The notes under the pieces: model-generated | Databases searched by the model: none | The model's input: the letters and a program-made list of their open reading frames with translations, nothing else | What the model was told of the DNA's origin: nothing | Source: Psychrobacillus sp044762855 | GTDB taxonomy: Bacteria > Bacillota > Bacilli > Bacillales_A > Planococcaceae | Direction of reading: 5' to 3' | Length of the DNA: 64,000 nucleotides | NCBI RefSeq assembly: GCF_044762855.1 | Contig: NZ_JBIWFB010000006.1 | Location: 62,001-126,000 of the forward strand | Position numbers and translations under genes: made by a program | Shown: in pieces, positions 51,586 through 60,822 of the stretch | Numbering within the stretch: position 1 is the stretch's first letter | Layout of the letters: each line of letters opens with the position of its first letter

Positions 51586-52337
51586 CTAGACATGCACTAA
51601 AACTTACTATTGACCGGCAATCGGGGGTGCCACTTTACAAACAGATTAAGGAAATATTGATAAAGGAGCTACAGGAGGCAGCAGGGGAGACGGGTCGTCC
51701 ATTTAGTACGGAGCATGAGCTTGTGGAGCGGTTCCGTGTGAGTCGGGCTCCTGTCCGCCAGGCATTGAAGGAGCTTGCAAATGAGGGGTACGTTTATCGA
51801 GAGCGAGCAAAGGGCACTTTTCCTGTTCAGGAAATGCCGGTACGACCTCCGGGGCTAGAGTTAGGGGGACTAGTTGGTTTTCTTCGTGATCAAGGGATGG
51901 ATTGCAAATCGAAAATATTAAGTGTTGACTGGGTATTACCTACAGAGAATCTATGTGAAATCCTTCGTATTGAGCCGAATGACAACGTTTTGAGAATTTC
52001 TCGTTTAATCATGCTTAAAGGGAAACCGCTCGTGTGGGCACAAACTTATCTGCTTGTACCGGAGGATTTCCAACCGGGTAAACGGGAGCTTGAAGAAGCT
52101 GAGAGTGTCTTTGTACTTCTTGAGAGAGAACAGGGGATCCTCATTTCTCGAGGAGATCATCAAATTTATGCATCTGGTGCGAGCCAAATGGTAGCAGAGG
52201 TTTTAGACATTGAAGACAGAGACCCTGTTCTGGTAACGGAAACCAAGCTGTACACACGTAATGACCGCCTAATAGGCTGGAGAAAGGCTGTCCATATTGC
52301 AGATGATTACAAGTTATCTTTTTCAGTGAATCGTTGA
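51582..52337 (+). CDS. GntR/HutC-family regulator
   Basis: 251 residues. N-terminal winged helix (PLYKQIKEILIKEL, STEHELVERFRVSRAPVRQALKELANEGYVYRE) and C-terminal UTRA ligand domain. Last gene transcribed with the CoA-transferase genes, so probably a substrate-responsive repressor of the operon, possibly through GTACATGTAC at 43705. GC content and codon usage here look slightly higher than around. Confidence 0.92.
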   Translation: MTRHALKLTIDRQSGVPLYKQIKEILIKELQEAAGETGRPFSTEHELVERFRVSRAPVRQALKELANEGYVYRERAKGTFPVQEMPVRPPGLELGGLVGFLRDQGMDCKSKILSVDWVLPTENLCEILRIEPNDNVLRISRLIMLKGKPLVWAQTYLLVPEDFQPGKRELEEAESVFVLLEREQGILISRGDHQIYASGASQMVAEVLDIEDRDPVLVTETKLYTRNDRLIGWRKAVHIADDYKLSFSVNR

Positions 52338-52404
52338 GATGGTTCACAATTGGGGTGTATGAATAAAAAATTGGTGTGAAAAACACAAATAGGGGGAAAT
52401 GTTC

Positions 52405-53502
52405 ATGAAATCTAAAGCTCAATTAAGAATTGCAATTATTGGTGGAGGCATTGGGGGAGCATCAGCTGCAGTTGCATTAAAGGCAAAAGGAATTCGCGCA
52501 GACGTGTATGAGCAAGCATCATCTATGAAGGAAGTTGGAGCGGGAATTGGGATCCGGCCGCCAAGTGTGAGATGCTTTAAGGAATGGGGTCTATATGAAG
52601 CGTTAGAAAAAGTAACGACACAAAGTGATCACATGGAAATTATTGCAGGAGATGATCATGTTCTTATTAAAGAAGCATGGCCGGTACTAACTGATGACAA
52701 AACAGAAGCATACGCTCGTCTAGTTCACCGTGCAGACCTATTAGAAACAATTGTTTCGGGTATTCCAGAAGATCAAATTCATTTAAATCATCGTTGTGAG
52801 AAAGTTATCGATCACGGAGATTATGCGGAAGTTACGTTTGCAAATGGTACAACAATTGAAGCAGATCTTGTTATAGCAGCAGATGGTATTCGTTCAACTG
52901 TCCGTAATCAGGTTTTAAAGAATGTGGAGCCGGTATATTCAGGCTATCTTGCACACCGTGTATTAATTGACTTTGACGATGCACTTGGTTTGGCTTCAGA
53001 GGACAATATTTTACGAATTTATGTAGACGGTGATAACTCTTTTTATTTATTGCCATTAGAGCATCGCAATCAAGTATCTGTAGATATAACAGTGCCAGGT
53101 GAATTTGCATGGAAACCAGAATTAACAAAAGAAGAGATTTTAGCGAGTATTACAGGTTTCGGTCCAACACTTCAAAAATTAGTAGAGAATATCGCATTTG
53201 AAGACATTGTGACTCGTCCATTATGTGATTTAGAACCAATTGATAAATGGAGCACGAAATCAGTTACGCTAATTGGTGATTCGGCTCACGCAATGCTTCA
53301 CAATCAAGGGCAAGGCGCAAACATGGCCATGCAAGATGCGGAAGTATTAGCAAAAGCAATACTGGAAGCGGATACAATTGCTGAAGCACTACAAAACTAT
53401 GAAGAGAAACGCAAACCAATTACGAAGCTTTACCAAGAACTATCTCGTCTATTTCCATCGGATCAAGCTGAAACTGCTTTCCCAGAAAAAGCGCACTTCT
53501 AA
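52405..53502 (+). CDS. FAD-dependent aromatic monooxygenase
   Basis: 365 residues from ATG 52405, 8 nt after aggggg. GGGIGGASAAVAL (FAD), the DG motif AADGIRSTVR, and LIGDSAHAMLHNQGQGANMAMQDA (GD motif). Class A flavoprotein hydroxylase, like salicylate or 6-hydroxynicotinate hydroxylases. It converts a phenolic or heteroaromatic acid, likely feeding the gentisate module downstream. 67 bp after the GntR gene. A second, different one is at 59584. Confidence 0.85.
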   Translation: MKSKAQLRIAIIGGGIGGASAAVALKAKGIRADVYEQASSMKEVGAGIGIRPPSVRCFKEWGLYEALEKVTTQSDHMEIIAGDDHVLIKEAWPVLTDDKTEAYARLVHRADLLETIVSGIPEDQIHLNHRCEKVIDHGDYAEVTFANGTTIEADLVIAADGIRSTVRNQVLKNVEPVYSGYLAHRVLIDFDDALGLASEDNILRIYVDGDNSFYLLPLEHRNQVSVDITVPGEFAWKPELTKEEILASITGFGPTLQKLVENIAFEDIVTRPLCDLEPIDKWSTKSVTLIGDSAHAMLHNQGQGANMAMQDAEVLAKAILEADTIAEALQNYEEKRKPITKLYQELSRLFPSDQAETAFPEKAHF

Positions 53503-53521
53503 AAATTTACTTAAAATAACA

Positions 53522-53548
53522 AGTTCCTTACCTATTGAATAGGTAAGG
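53522..53548 (+). terminator. Hairpin between the two genes
   Basis: TTCCTTACCTATT and its complement with a 1-2-nt loop; no T run, so strength is uncertain. Confidence 0.5.
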
Positions 53549-53603
53549 AATTCCGTTCGTTTATAAATGAATCAGAAAGATAAAAAATAAGGAGGTTCTC
53601 ATA

Positions 53604-54533
53604 GTGCCTGTACATCCAGAGATAAAAAAGATTCTAGAATTTATTCCAAAACCAGATACAAAACAAAAGGTGATACCAGAAGAACATCGTAAAATATTCG
53701 ATGCACCATCTTTACCAGTTGAACAACGGGAACAAGTATATCATGTCGAAGACAAAACAGTGTCAACGCCTGATGCAGAGCTGACTGTTCGTATTTACAC
53801 ACCAAAAGAAGCAGACGCTTACCCAGTTTTAATGTATTTCCATGGCGGTGCCTTCTTCTCTGGAAACTTAGAAAGTCATGATGATGTAGCACGTTCCTTA
53901 TGTGCAGCATCTGGCTATAAAGTCATTGCTGTTGATTTTCGTCTTGCTCCTGAACATCCTTTTCCTGCTGCGCTAGATGATAGCTATAATGTAACAAAAT
54001 GGGTAACAGAACAGAAGGATGCATTAAAATGGGACGGTAATAACCTGGCCCTTGCGGGTGATAGCTCTGGTGGAAACTTAGTTGCTGCTGTTTCTTTAAT
54101 GGCCCGTGACAAAAAGGAATTTACAATTACAAAGCAAGTGTTATTTTATCCATCATTAGACCTTGATTTTAGTGAATTCCGTTACCTATCATTAGTGGAA
54201 AATGGTACAGGGTATTTCGTGGAAAGTGATCAATTAGCGGAACTTAATAGTTTCTATTTGTTAGGTGACGTTAATACAGATAATCCGCTCGTTTCACCAA
54301 TTCGTGAAGAAAATTTAGAAGATATTCCTGAATCTCTTATTATTACAGCAGAATATGACCCATTTAGAGATGAAGGGGAGCTATTTGGTGAGAATTTAAA
54401 GAAAGCTGGCGTACATGTAGAAGTGAAGCGATACGAAGGCGTTACGCATGGCTTTTTAGGGAAATGGACGCATCTTGATGAATATAAAGACGTTTACAAG
54501 TTTACAGGTGATTTTTTAAACTCGATGAAGTAA
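53604..54533 (+). CDS. Alpha/beta hydrolase, hormone-sensitive-lipase family
   Basis: 309 residues, GTG start behind ggaggt. HGGAFFSG oxyanion motif, nucleophile GDSSGG (about 152), Asp in EYDPFRDEG, His in THGFLG: the complete HSL-family esterase triad. No signal peptide. An ester hydrolase in the aromatic island; could release the aromatic acid from its ester. Confidence 0.9.
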   Translation: MPVHPEIKKILEFIPKPDTKQKVIPEEHRKIFDAPSLPVEQREQVYHVEDKTVSTPDAELTVRIYTPKEADAYPVLMYFHGGAFFSGNLESHDDVARSLCAASGYKVIAVDFRLAPEHPFPAALDDSYNVTKWVTEQKDALKWDGNNLALAGDSSGGNLVAAVSLMARDKKEFTITKQVLFYPSLDLDFSEFRYLSLVENGTGYFVESDQLAELNSFYLLGDVNTDNPLVSPIREENLEDIPESLIITAEYDPFRDEGELFGENLKKAGVHVEVKRYEGVTHGFLGKWTHLDEYKDVYKFTGDFLNSMK

Positions 54534-54563
54534 ATTTTTAAGTTACTCCTAATGTGAACAACA

Positions 54564-54609
54564 AAAAAACTTAGCCTATTTCTTTCTAAAAGAGGTGGGC
54601 TAAGTTTTT
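54564..54609. terminator. Bidirectional terminator
   Basis: AAAAACTTAGCC and its complement with a partly paired loop; T run on both strands, between convergent genes. Confidence 0.75.
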
Positions 54610-54681
54610 ATTTGCAAACTGAAACTATAGGAAACCGATACATAAAAATTAATGAAAAGTGATGCTGAGGTAATTATAGAC

Positions 54682-55677
54682 TTATGGATTAATCACAAGG
54701 CCATCTTCAGCAGCTATAATTTCTCCTTTAAAACCTGCATCTGCAAATACTGCTGAAATATTTTTATTATCCACCTTACCAAGACCGATATGAGTTAGAA
54801 CAACTTTTTTAACATCTGAATCTGCAGCCATTTTGGCAAGTTCTTCTGTAGTGGCATGAGATTTCTTTAAACCATTTTTTAAATTTTCCCGTGCTTGTTC
54901 AGGTACGTCTGTATAATCACTAGTTAGCATTCCATCAATAACTAGAATATCTGCATTCTTTGCAAATGAGGAGAAGTTTTCAGAATAAGTTAAATCACCT
55001 GAAATAACTATACTTTGTCCATTTGCATCAAAACGGTATGCATAGGTTGGAACAGTGTGTGGGACAGGAATAGATGTAATTTTCACACCATCAAGTTCAA
55101 AATTATATTTATCCTCTGTGAAATCTTTAATGTTCACATTTGTTAAAAGGCCATCTTTTGGCCAGCCTAAACTAGCGCGGTATTCTAAATCTTCCTTGAA
55201 AAAATTAACAGTAATATCATAAAGTTCTTGGACTTGAGGTCCTATAAGATTAAGAGAACGCCTTCCTGTAGGTCCTTGCCATCCATCAATAAAAAAGTTC
55301 CAAAAGTCACCATTATGGTCGACATGTTGATGTGTAAACAACATATTTGTAATTTTTTCCGCAGGTAGACCAATCTTTAATAGCGTGCTAGTTGTATTTG
55401 CGCCACTGTCGACTAAGAAAAATTTATCTTGAAATTGGACTAATGTACTTGGAGCTCCACGGTTAATCTCAGTTTTTGGATTGCCTGATCCAACTGTCAC
55501 TACTCGAAAGCCATTAGGAACTGTTTCAAATACAGATTTCTTTTCTTCGCTAGAATTATTTTGGTGGCTGTTCATTTGATTTTGTTGAGTCTTCACACTA
55601 CCGGCAGCTACTTGGTTACTACAGCCACTTATTACTACAAATATGCATAAAACAACAAATAGAAACTTTCTATTCAT
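54682..55677 (-). CDS. MBL-fold hydrolase lipoprotein
   Basis: 331 residues from ATG 55677 with AAGGAGAG upstream. Signal peptide FLFVVLCIFVVISGCSN with lipobox ISGC, then a Ser/Asn/Gln-rich linker, then an MBL domain with FTHQHVDHNGD (HxHxDH) and LTHIGLG. So a zinc hydrolase tethered outside the membrane. Extracellular hydrolysis of an ester, lactone or sulfate before uptake by the neighbouring MFS carrier is plausible. An upstream extension (from 55737) lacks a ribosome site. Confidence 0.85.
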   Translation of the reverse strand: MNRKFLFVVLCIFVVISGCSNQVAAGSVKTQQNQMNSHQNNSSEEKKSVFETVPNGFRVVTVGSGNPKTEINRGAPSTLVQFQDKFFLVDSGANTTSTLLKIGLPAEKITNMLFTHQHVDHNGDFWNFFIDGWQGPTGRRSLNLIGPQVQELYDITVNFFKEDLEYRASLGWPKDGLLTNVNIKDFTEDKYNFELDGVKITSIPVPHTVPTYAYRFDANGQSIVISGDLTYSENFSSFAKNADILVIDGMLTSDYTDVPEQARENLKNGLKKSHATTEELAKMAADSDVKKVVLTHIGLGKVDNKNISAVFADAGFKGEIIAAEDGLVINP

Positions 55678-55772
55678 ATATTCAACTCTCCTTCTATTAT
55701 TAAAGTTTTTAAAATATAAGGTTAGCAAGAAGCCCACCTCATCAGGAAGAAGTGGGCTAAGTGTTTTGTGAA

Positions 55773-57032
55773 TTAAGGTTGTACTGAAACACTAGTGTTC
55801 ACTACTGATTCCTGTGTTTGATTGACTTTAGACGGTGCTGTTTCTTTAAAGAATAATGTAAATATAAATGCGACAAGACCAGCAGCAGCGGCAACATATA
55901 ATGGTGTTTGAATACCGTACATATCTGCTAAAGCACCATTTATCATTGGATTTAAGAATCCACCGACTAACTCACCAATACCGATTGTTAAACCAATTGC
56001 AAGACCAGAGTATTGTAGTGGAACAGACTCCACTGGAATAACCGACATTGACATTCCGATAACACCAGAACCAGCAGAACCGATGAATAACAGAATCATC
56101 ATTAATGGAATGGAATCTACAAATACGATACTTAGTGGTACGAGAATTAACAACAAACCAGAAACTGCAGAAGCAGGTTTACGACCCGTTCTTTCTGAAA
56201 GAGTTGGGATTAAGAAACCGAAGATTGCATAACCAACCCCGAAAGAAGCCATTACTAAACTCATTGTTGTACTAGATAAACCTTTTGCTTGTACTAAGTA
56301 TGTTGGTGCGAAAATTTGGAATGCCATTAGTGTAGTCATAACTAAACTGAAAACAACAATGGATAACCAAATATTGCGATGTTTAAGAACATCTTTTACT
56401 TTCACTTTTTCAGTAGATTTTGTTGTATGCATAGAGTGAAATTTTGTTGGATCTGGATTTTTAACTCCTTTTAAAATTGCAAAGCTTAATAGAATCCCTG
56501 GAATAATCGTTAAATAGAATGCAGTATGCCAGTCGAACTTAGTTGCTAATGCAACGATTAATATAGGTGCTAAAATACTTCCGAATAATGCGTTGCTTGT
56601 ATTCATCGTAAAACCTAAGTTAAACCCTTTACGACGCTCTGAAGATTCTATTGCTAAAATCGATTGTGTTTGCGGAATCAGCGGACCTTCTACAATACCC
56701 ATTAATAGACGGAGTACAAATAACATAGCGAATGTTTGTGCTAAACCATGTAATAATGAAATTATAGAGAATGCCAGTACTAAAATTGCTAGCATCACTT
56801 TCTTGCTTTTCACTTTATCTGATATGAATCCACCTAATGGACCCGAAATCGACCAAGTTAATGCAAGTGCTGCTCCTAGTAAACCTAGTTGCGTGTAGTT
56901 TAGCCCTAAATCTACAGAAATCATTGGGAATAAGTAGTTAATCGATAAACGGTCAAAGAATACAAACCCTATTACAAAGAAGAAGATTAACGTTAATTTA
57001 TTTTCATAGTTCCAAAATCTCTTTTTTTCCAT
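55773..57032 (-). CDS. MFS transporter (aromatic acid/anion type)
   Basis: 419 residues from ATG 57032, 8 nt after AAAGGAG. Twelve helices; GLNYTQLGLLGAALALTWSISGPLGGFISDKVKSKK is the motif A region. The LRLLMGIVEGPLIPQTQSI helix resembles anion:cation symporters for hexuronates and aromatic acids. Between the secreted MBL enzyme and gentisate dioxygenase, so uptake of the aromatic acid is likely. Confidence 0.87.
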   Translation of the reverse strand: MEKKRFWNYENKLTLIFFFVIGFVFFDRLSINYLFPMISVDLGLNYTQLGLLGAALALTWSISGPLGGFISDKVKSKKVMLAILVLAFSIISLLHGLAQTFAMLFVLRLLMGIVEGPLIPQTQSILAIESSERRKGFNLGFTMNTSNALFGSILAPILIVALATKFDWHTAFYLTIIPGILLSFAILKGVKNPDPTKFHSMHTTKSTEKVKVKDVLKHRNIWLSIVVFSLVMTTLMAFQIFAPTYLVQAKGLSSTTMSLVMASFGVGYAIFGFLIPTLSERTGRKPASAVSGLLLILVPLSIVFVDSIPLMMILLFIGSAGSGVIGMSMSVIPVESVPLQYSGLAIGLTIGIGELVGGFLNPMINGALADMYGIQTPLYVAAAAGLVAFIFTLFFKETAPSKVNQTQESVVNTSVSVQP

Positions 57033-57158
57033 TAAAAACACTCCTTTTATTAAAGATAGAATATTTTGAATATTTTAGGCGTTTTTCTCCCATTAAAAAT
57101 AACAATACCTTCAAAGATATGTTAAATATCACCACCTTCGAATATCCATTTCCAACGG

Positions 57159-57172
57159 ATAAAGCGCTTACA
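57159..57172 (-). promoter_or_regulatory. Possible CcpA cre site
   Basis: Minus strand TGTAAGCGCTTTAT agrees with the cre consensus at 12 of 14 positions. Upstream of the MFS gene, consistent with glucose repression. Confidence 0.45.
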
Positions 57173-57186
57173 TATATTTATAAAAA

Positions 57187-57229
57187 TATCCCGTAAATGA
57201 TAAGCTGTGGTCTTCATTTACGGGATTAC
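57187..57229 (-). terminator. Terminator after gentisate dioxygenase
   Basis: ATCCCGTAAATG and its complement, 15-nt loop, T-rich tail on the minus strand. Confidence 0.8.
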
Positions 57230-57242
57230 TTCTATTCAGCCT

Positions 57243-58367
57243 TTAACGAAATGCTGCTTTAAATTCACTTATAATTTCTTGATGACCGTTATTTGAGTCA
57301 TGTGCCTGCTCTTGTTCTAATTCAAAACGATCCATGATTGGGATATCGTTCACAGAGAATAGATAGGAATCTGTTGTCGCTTTATGCTCATACCAAGCCC
57401 AGTTAGGTACAACAAAGTAGTCACCAGCTTTCCAGTCAAAACGTACGCCGTTAATAACCGTGTAGCCCTCTCCTTTATGAGCGTGATAAACCGTTGAATG
57501 TGTATGGCGCAGTGCTTTTGTATGCATCCCTGCTGGCAAATGTTGCATGCGTGTTCCTAATGTTGGATTCGCAGATTTCCCTGTTGATGGGTTGATGTAC
57601 TCGACAGCAAATCCATGATGTGGATCTGGGTCAAATGCCATTAAACCTTTAATACCATCAACCGTACGATCCCATTTATAGTTTGCTAAAGGTGCAACTG
57701 TAAATTTATCGTCTCCAACTGGACGAATCATACCACCACGGTAGCGTTGTTCGGAAAAGTTATCTGGTACTCCAGGTTGTTGTAGTCCATCTTCGTATGG
57801 TTCAAAGAATGTACCACCGATTGAATATAGAGTTGGAATATCTAAAGCATCCATCCATAGCATCGGCTCGGTACCTAAATGTTCATGACCATGCCAAAGA
57901 TTTTTAGGTGTAGTTAAGAAATCTCCCTCTTCCATGAAAATACGTTCACCTTGGACGATCGTATAGGCACCAGTCCCTTTTGAGATGAAGCGTAAAGCTG
58001 ACTGCGAGTGACGGTGAGATGGTGCTTTTTCTCCTGGGAGAAGCATTTGAACAGCTGCATAAATTGTTTGAGATGTAGATGCCCATCCCCAAGGTTTACG
58101 ATAAGTTAAACCAGGATTTTGAAAATAAATAGCACGGCGTTCTCCGCCACGGTCTGGTGTGAAAATTTCTGCTGCTTCAGCCATCTTTTTATCGATTAAT
58201 TCCTTTGACCATAAATAGGCTTCCGCGTGTGGTTTTGGTGTCTTATTCATAATTTCAGGTATTGCTTCCCAAAGTGGTCCAAGGTTATATTGAGCAATTT
58301 CTTTCGTAAAGTCTGTTACAATTTGACTCTTCATAAATTCTGCAACTTCTGGAGTTACTCCAGCCAT
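57243..58367 (-). CDS. Gentisate 1,2-dioxygenase
   Basis: 374 residues, bicupin. N-terminal cupin with SHRHSQSALRFISKG holding the iron-binding His and second cupin with LRHTHSTVYHAHKGEG; both are classic for gentisate dioxygenase, which opens gentisate to maleylpyruvate with Fe(II). ATG at 58367 behind GAGG; 36 bp after the hydrolase gene, so one operon. Confidence 0.94.
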   Translation of the reverse strand: MAGVTPEVAEFMKSQIVTDFTKEIAQYNLGPLWEAIPEIMNKTPKPHAEAYLWSKELIDKKMAEAAEIFTPDRGGERRAIYFQNPGLTYRKPWGWASTSQTIYAAVQMLLPGEKAPSHRHSQSALRFISKGTGAYTIVQGERIFMEEGDFLTTPKNLWHGHEHLGTEPMLWMDALDIPTLYSIGGTFFEPYEDGLQQPGVPDNFSEQRYRGGMIRPVGDDKFTVAPLANYKWDRTVDGIKGLMAFDPDPHHGFAVEYINPSTGKSANPTLGTRMQHLPAGMHTKALRHTHSTVYHAHKGEGYTVINGVRFDWKAGDYFVVPNWAWYEHKATTDSYLFSVNDIPIMDRFELEQEQAHDSNNGHQEIISEFKAAFR

Positions 58368-58403
58368 AATTCCTCGACTCCCTTTCAAATAAGATGATAA
58401 GTA

Positions 58404-59357
58404 TTAAGCATTCACTAAAGTACCTGCTACAGTAGCTACTTTATTTTCCAAAACACCTACTTGATCGATTTCAATACGAACTATATCGCCATCTTTTAAG
58501 AATGTAGGCGGTTCCATTGCTACCCCAACTCCACCTGGTGTACCTGTTAAGACAACATCTCCAGGTTCAAGCGTCATCAAATTAGATAAGAATGACACTA
58601 GTTTCTGAACTGAGAATACTAGATTAGCTGTATTTGTTTTTTGACGAACTTCCCCATTTACTGTTAACACAACATCTAAACCAGATGGGTTTGTCAATTC
58701 ATCAGCTGTGACTAAATAAGGACCCATTGGTGCAGAACCGTCTACAGTTTTACCTTGGAGCCATTGTAATGTGCGACGTTGGATATCGCGATAAGTCACA
58801 TCATTAGCAATCGTGTAACCAGCAACGTAATCTAGTGCGTCTTCTTCTGAAATATTGCGGGCTTGTTTTCCGACTACAAAAGTAAATTCTGCTTCATAAT
58901 CTAATTGCTCCGAAATTGGATAAAATGGGATATCATCTTCAGGACCTAATATTGTGTTTGCAAATTTAGCGAAGACAACAGGATGTGAAGGTAATTCACG
59001 ACCCATTTCTAAAATATGTTCACGGTAATTATGTCCCACACAAATAATTTTCCCGGGGTTAATAACGGGAGCTTCTACTTTTACCTCATCTAGTGAAAAA
59101 ATAGCTTTTTGCGCAGAAGCAGTTGGATTAGCCAACAGGAAGTTTACGGCTTGTTGTGCTAGATCAATTGATTTTTTCCCCCCTTGATATAGTTCATCTG
59201 TTGTAGAAGGTACATATGCATGGGCAATTTCCTTGTAACGATATTCTCCAGCTGTTTTCAATTGTGTTTCGTAAGCATAATTTAGATCAATTACTTGTTC
59301 ATCTACAATAGCTCCGGCACGTGTGGTTCCGTTGAAAGAATAGTTAATTAATTTCAT
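58404..59357 (-). CDS. Fumarylacetoacetate hydrolase-family protein (fumarylpyruvate hydrolase)
   Basis: 317 residues. ICVGHNYREHILEMG, FAKFANTILGPED, DYEAEFTFVVGK (metal Glu pair), GYTIANDVTYRDIQ, GTPGGVGVA. FAH-fold hydrolase. Placed with gentisate dioxygenase it most likely splits fumarylpyruvate to fumarate and pyruvate. AGGAGG before the ATG; first gene of the leftward unit. Confidence 0.9.
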   Translation of the reverse strand: MKLINYSFNGTTRAGAIVDEQVIDLNYAYETQLKTAGEYRYKEIAHAYVPSTTDELYQGGKKSIDLAQQAVNFLLANPTASAQKAIFSLDEVKVEAPVINPGKIICVGHNYREHILEMGRELPSHPVVFAKFANTILGPEDDIPFYPISEQLDYEAEFTFVVGKQARNISEEDALDYVAGYTIANDVTYRDIQRRTLQWLQGKTVDGSAPMGPYLVTADELTNPSGLDVVLTVNGEVRQKTNTANLVFSVQKLVSFLSNLMTLEPGDVVLTGTPGGVGVAMEPPTFLKDGDIVRIEIDQVGVLENKVATVAGTLVNA

Positions 59358-59460
59358 TATAATCCTCCTTTTATCTAAATAGAATACAATGTTCTCTATT
59401 TATAGAAAATATAATATAAAATCTATTGGTATGTCAATGCATTTTATAGAATTTTTATTT

Positions 59461-59522
59461 TGTTTAGAAAATGCTAAACATTTAGATTAATCATTGACAA
59501 ATACATGAAAATTAGGTTAGAT
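59461..59522 (+). promoter_or_regulatory. Operator-like dyad and promoter in the divergent region
   Basis: TGTTTAG and its complement with a 6-bp centre (59461-59480) lie 13 bp upstream of TTGACA (59494-59499); TTAGAT follows after 17 bp. A likely target for the IclR protein encoded at 60804. The remaining divergent region (59358-59460) is AT-rich without a further clear signal. Confidence 0.5.
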
Positions 59523-59583
59523 TTCATTATAAGGGAACTTAGTTCACTATTTATATAATATTTATATTGGGGGGTTAATATTT

Positions 59584-60783
59584 ATGACGAAAATCAGTGA
59601 CATTATTGTGGTTGGTGGAGGAATTGGCGGTTTAGCGACAGCGCTTTCAATTGTACAAAGAACGGGCAAGTCTGTAGCGGTATTAGAGCAAGCGCCAGAA
59701 TTTGGTGAAGTTGGTGCCGGAATTCAACTAGGAGCAAATGCGTTATTTGTTTTAGATCAACTAGGTGTAAAAGAACAGATTGCAAAAGTTTCTGTATTTC
59801 CAAAACGTCTTGTTTTAAAAGATGTTTATACAGCGAAAGAATTAGCTGTTTTAGATTTAACAGAAGGTTTCCAAGAACATTTCAAACAACCATATGTAGT
59901 ACTTCATCGTTCAGATTTGCATCGTGTACTATTTGAAGCATGTCAAAAAAATGGTCGTATTAAATTTATGAATGACGAAATTATTCAAACCGTTGAACAA
60001 GCTAATGGGCAAGCTACCGTTACAAACCAAAAAGGGGAAACATATAGTGCCGAAGCAATTATTGGTGCAGATGGTTTAAAATCAAAGGTTCGTAAATTAT
60101 TTTCAAATGATGAACCTATTTGTTCTGAATATGTTGCCTATCGCGGTACAATTCCGATTGAGGAAATCACTGCTAAAGGTGATGTAGCAATGGATGATGT
60201 AATTATGTGGATTGGTCCAAACTTACATTTAGTCCAATATCCTGTACGTCGTGGGGAACTGTATAACCAAGTGGTTGTATTTAAAACGTATGACTACAAA
60301 CCAGAAGGAGACTGGGGTACACCAGAAGAAATGACGCAACGCTTTAAGGGAGCTCATCCATTAGTAGAGCGCGCATTAGAATTTATCTCTACGCAATTCC
60401 GTTCGCCAATGTTTGACCGTTTGCCTCTTGAAAACTGGACAGAAGGTAATGTGACATTGTTAGGGGATGCAGCCCATCCAATGCTACAATATTTAGCGCA
60501 AGGTGGTGCACAGGCACTAGAAGATGCCTATGTTATAGGTGAAGCATTGGAAACCGAAGCTACTTATAATGAAGCCTTTAAAAAATATCAAGCGGAAAGA
60601 CAACCTCGTAGTGCAATGGTTCAAACGTCTGCACGTAAATGGGGAGAAATTATTCATGCGGAAGATGACATAACGGTTTTACTACGTAATACGATTTTTG
60701 GTAATCATAAAGCTACAAATTATGAAGTGGCGGATCATTTATACAATTACTTCAATGTTCGAAAAAACGAGGTAAAAGCTTAA
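59584..60783 (+). CDS. 3-hydroxybenzoate 6-monooxygenase-like FAD enzyme
   Basis: 399 residues. VVGGGIGGLATALSIV (FAD), EVGAGIQLGANA, DG motif GADGLKSKVR, and LLGDAAHPMLQYLAQGGAQALEDA (GD motif), a form characteristic of 3-hydroxybenzoate 6-hydroxylases. It would make gentisate from 3-hydroxybenzoate with NADH and O2. Divergent from the gentisate operon; GGGGGG-type ribosome site. Confidence 0.88.
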   Translation: MTKISDIIVVGGGIGGLATALSIVQRTGKSVAVLEQAPEFGEVGAGIQLGANALFVLDQLGVKEQIAKVSVFPKRLVLKDVYTAKELAVLDLTEGFQEHFKQPYVVLHRSDLHRVLFEACQKNGRIKFMNDEIIQTVEQANGQATVTNQKGETYSAEAIIGADGLKSKVRKLFSNDEPICSEYVAYRGTIPIEEITAKGDVAMDDVIMWIGPNLHLVQYPVRRGELYNQVVVFKTYDYKPEGDWGTPEEMTQRFKGAHPLVERALEFISTQFRSPMFDRLPLENWTEGNVTLLGDAAHPMLQYLAQGGAQALEDAYVIGEALETEATYNEAFKKYQAERQPRSAMVQTSARKWGEIIHAEDDITVLLRNTIFGNHKATNYEVADHLYNYFNVRKNEVKA

Positions 60784-60786
60784 TAG

Positions 60787-60822
60787 AAAAAGAGAAAGAG
60801 GAGTTATTCCTCTTTCTCTTTA
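60787..60822. terminator. Bidirectional terminator
   Basis: AAAGAGAAAGAGGA and its complement around GTTA; overlaps the end of the IclR gene. Confidence 0.8.

Noticed and set aside
55729..55757. Hairpin AGCCCAC/GTGGGCT after the MFS gene as a strong terminator
   Set aside because: No T run follows on the minus strand; could be structural, so not listed as a terminator.
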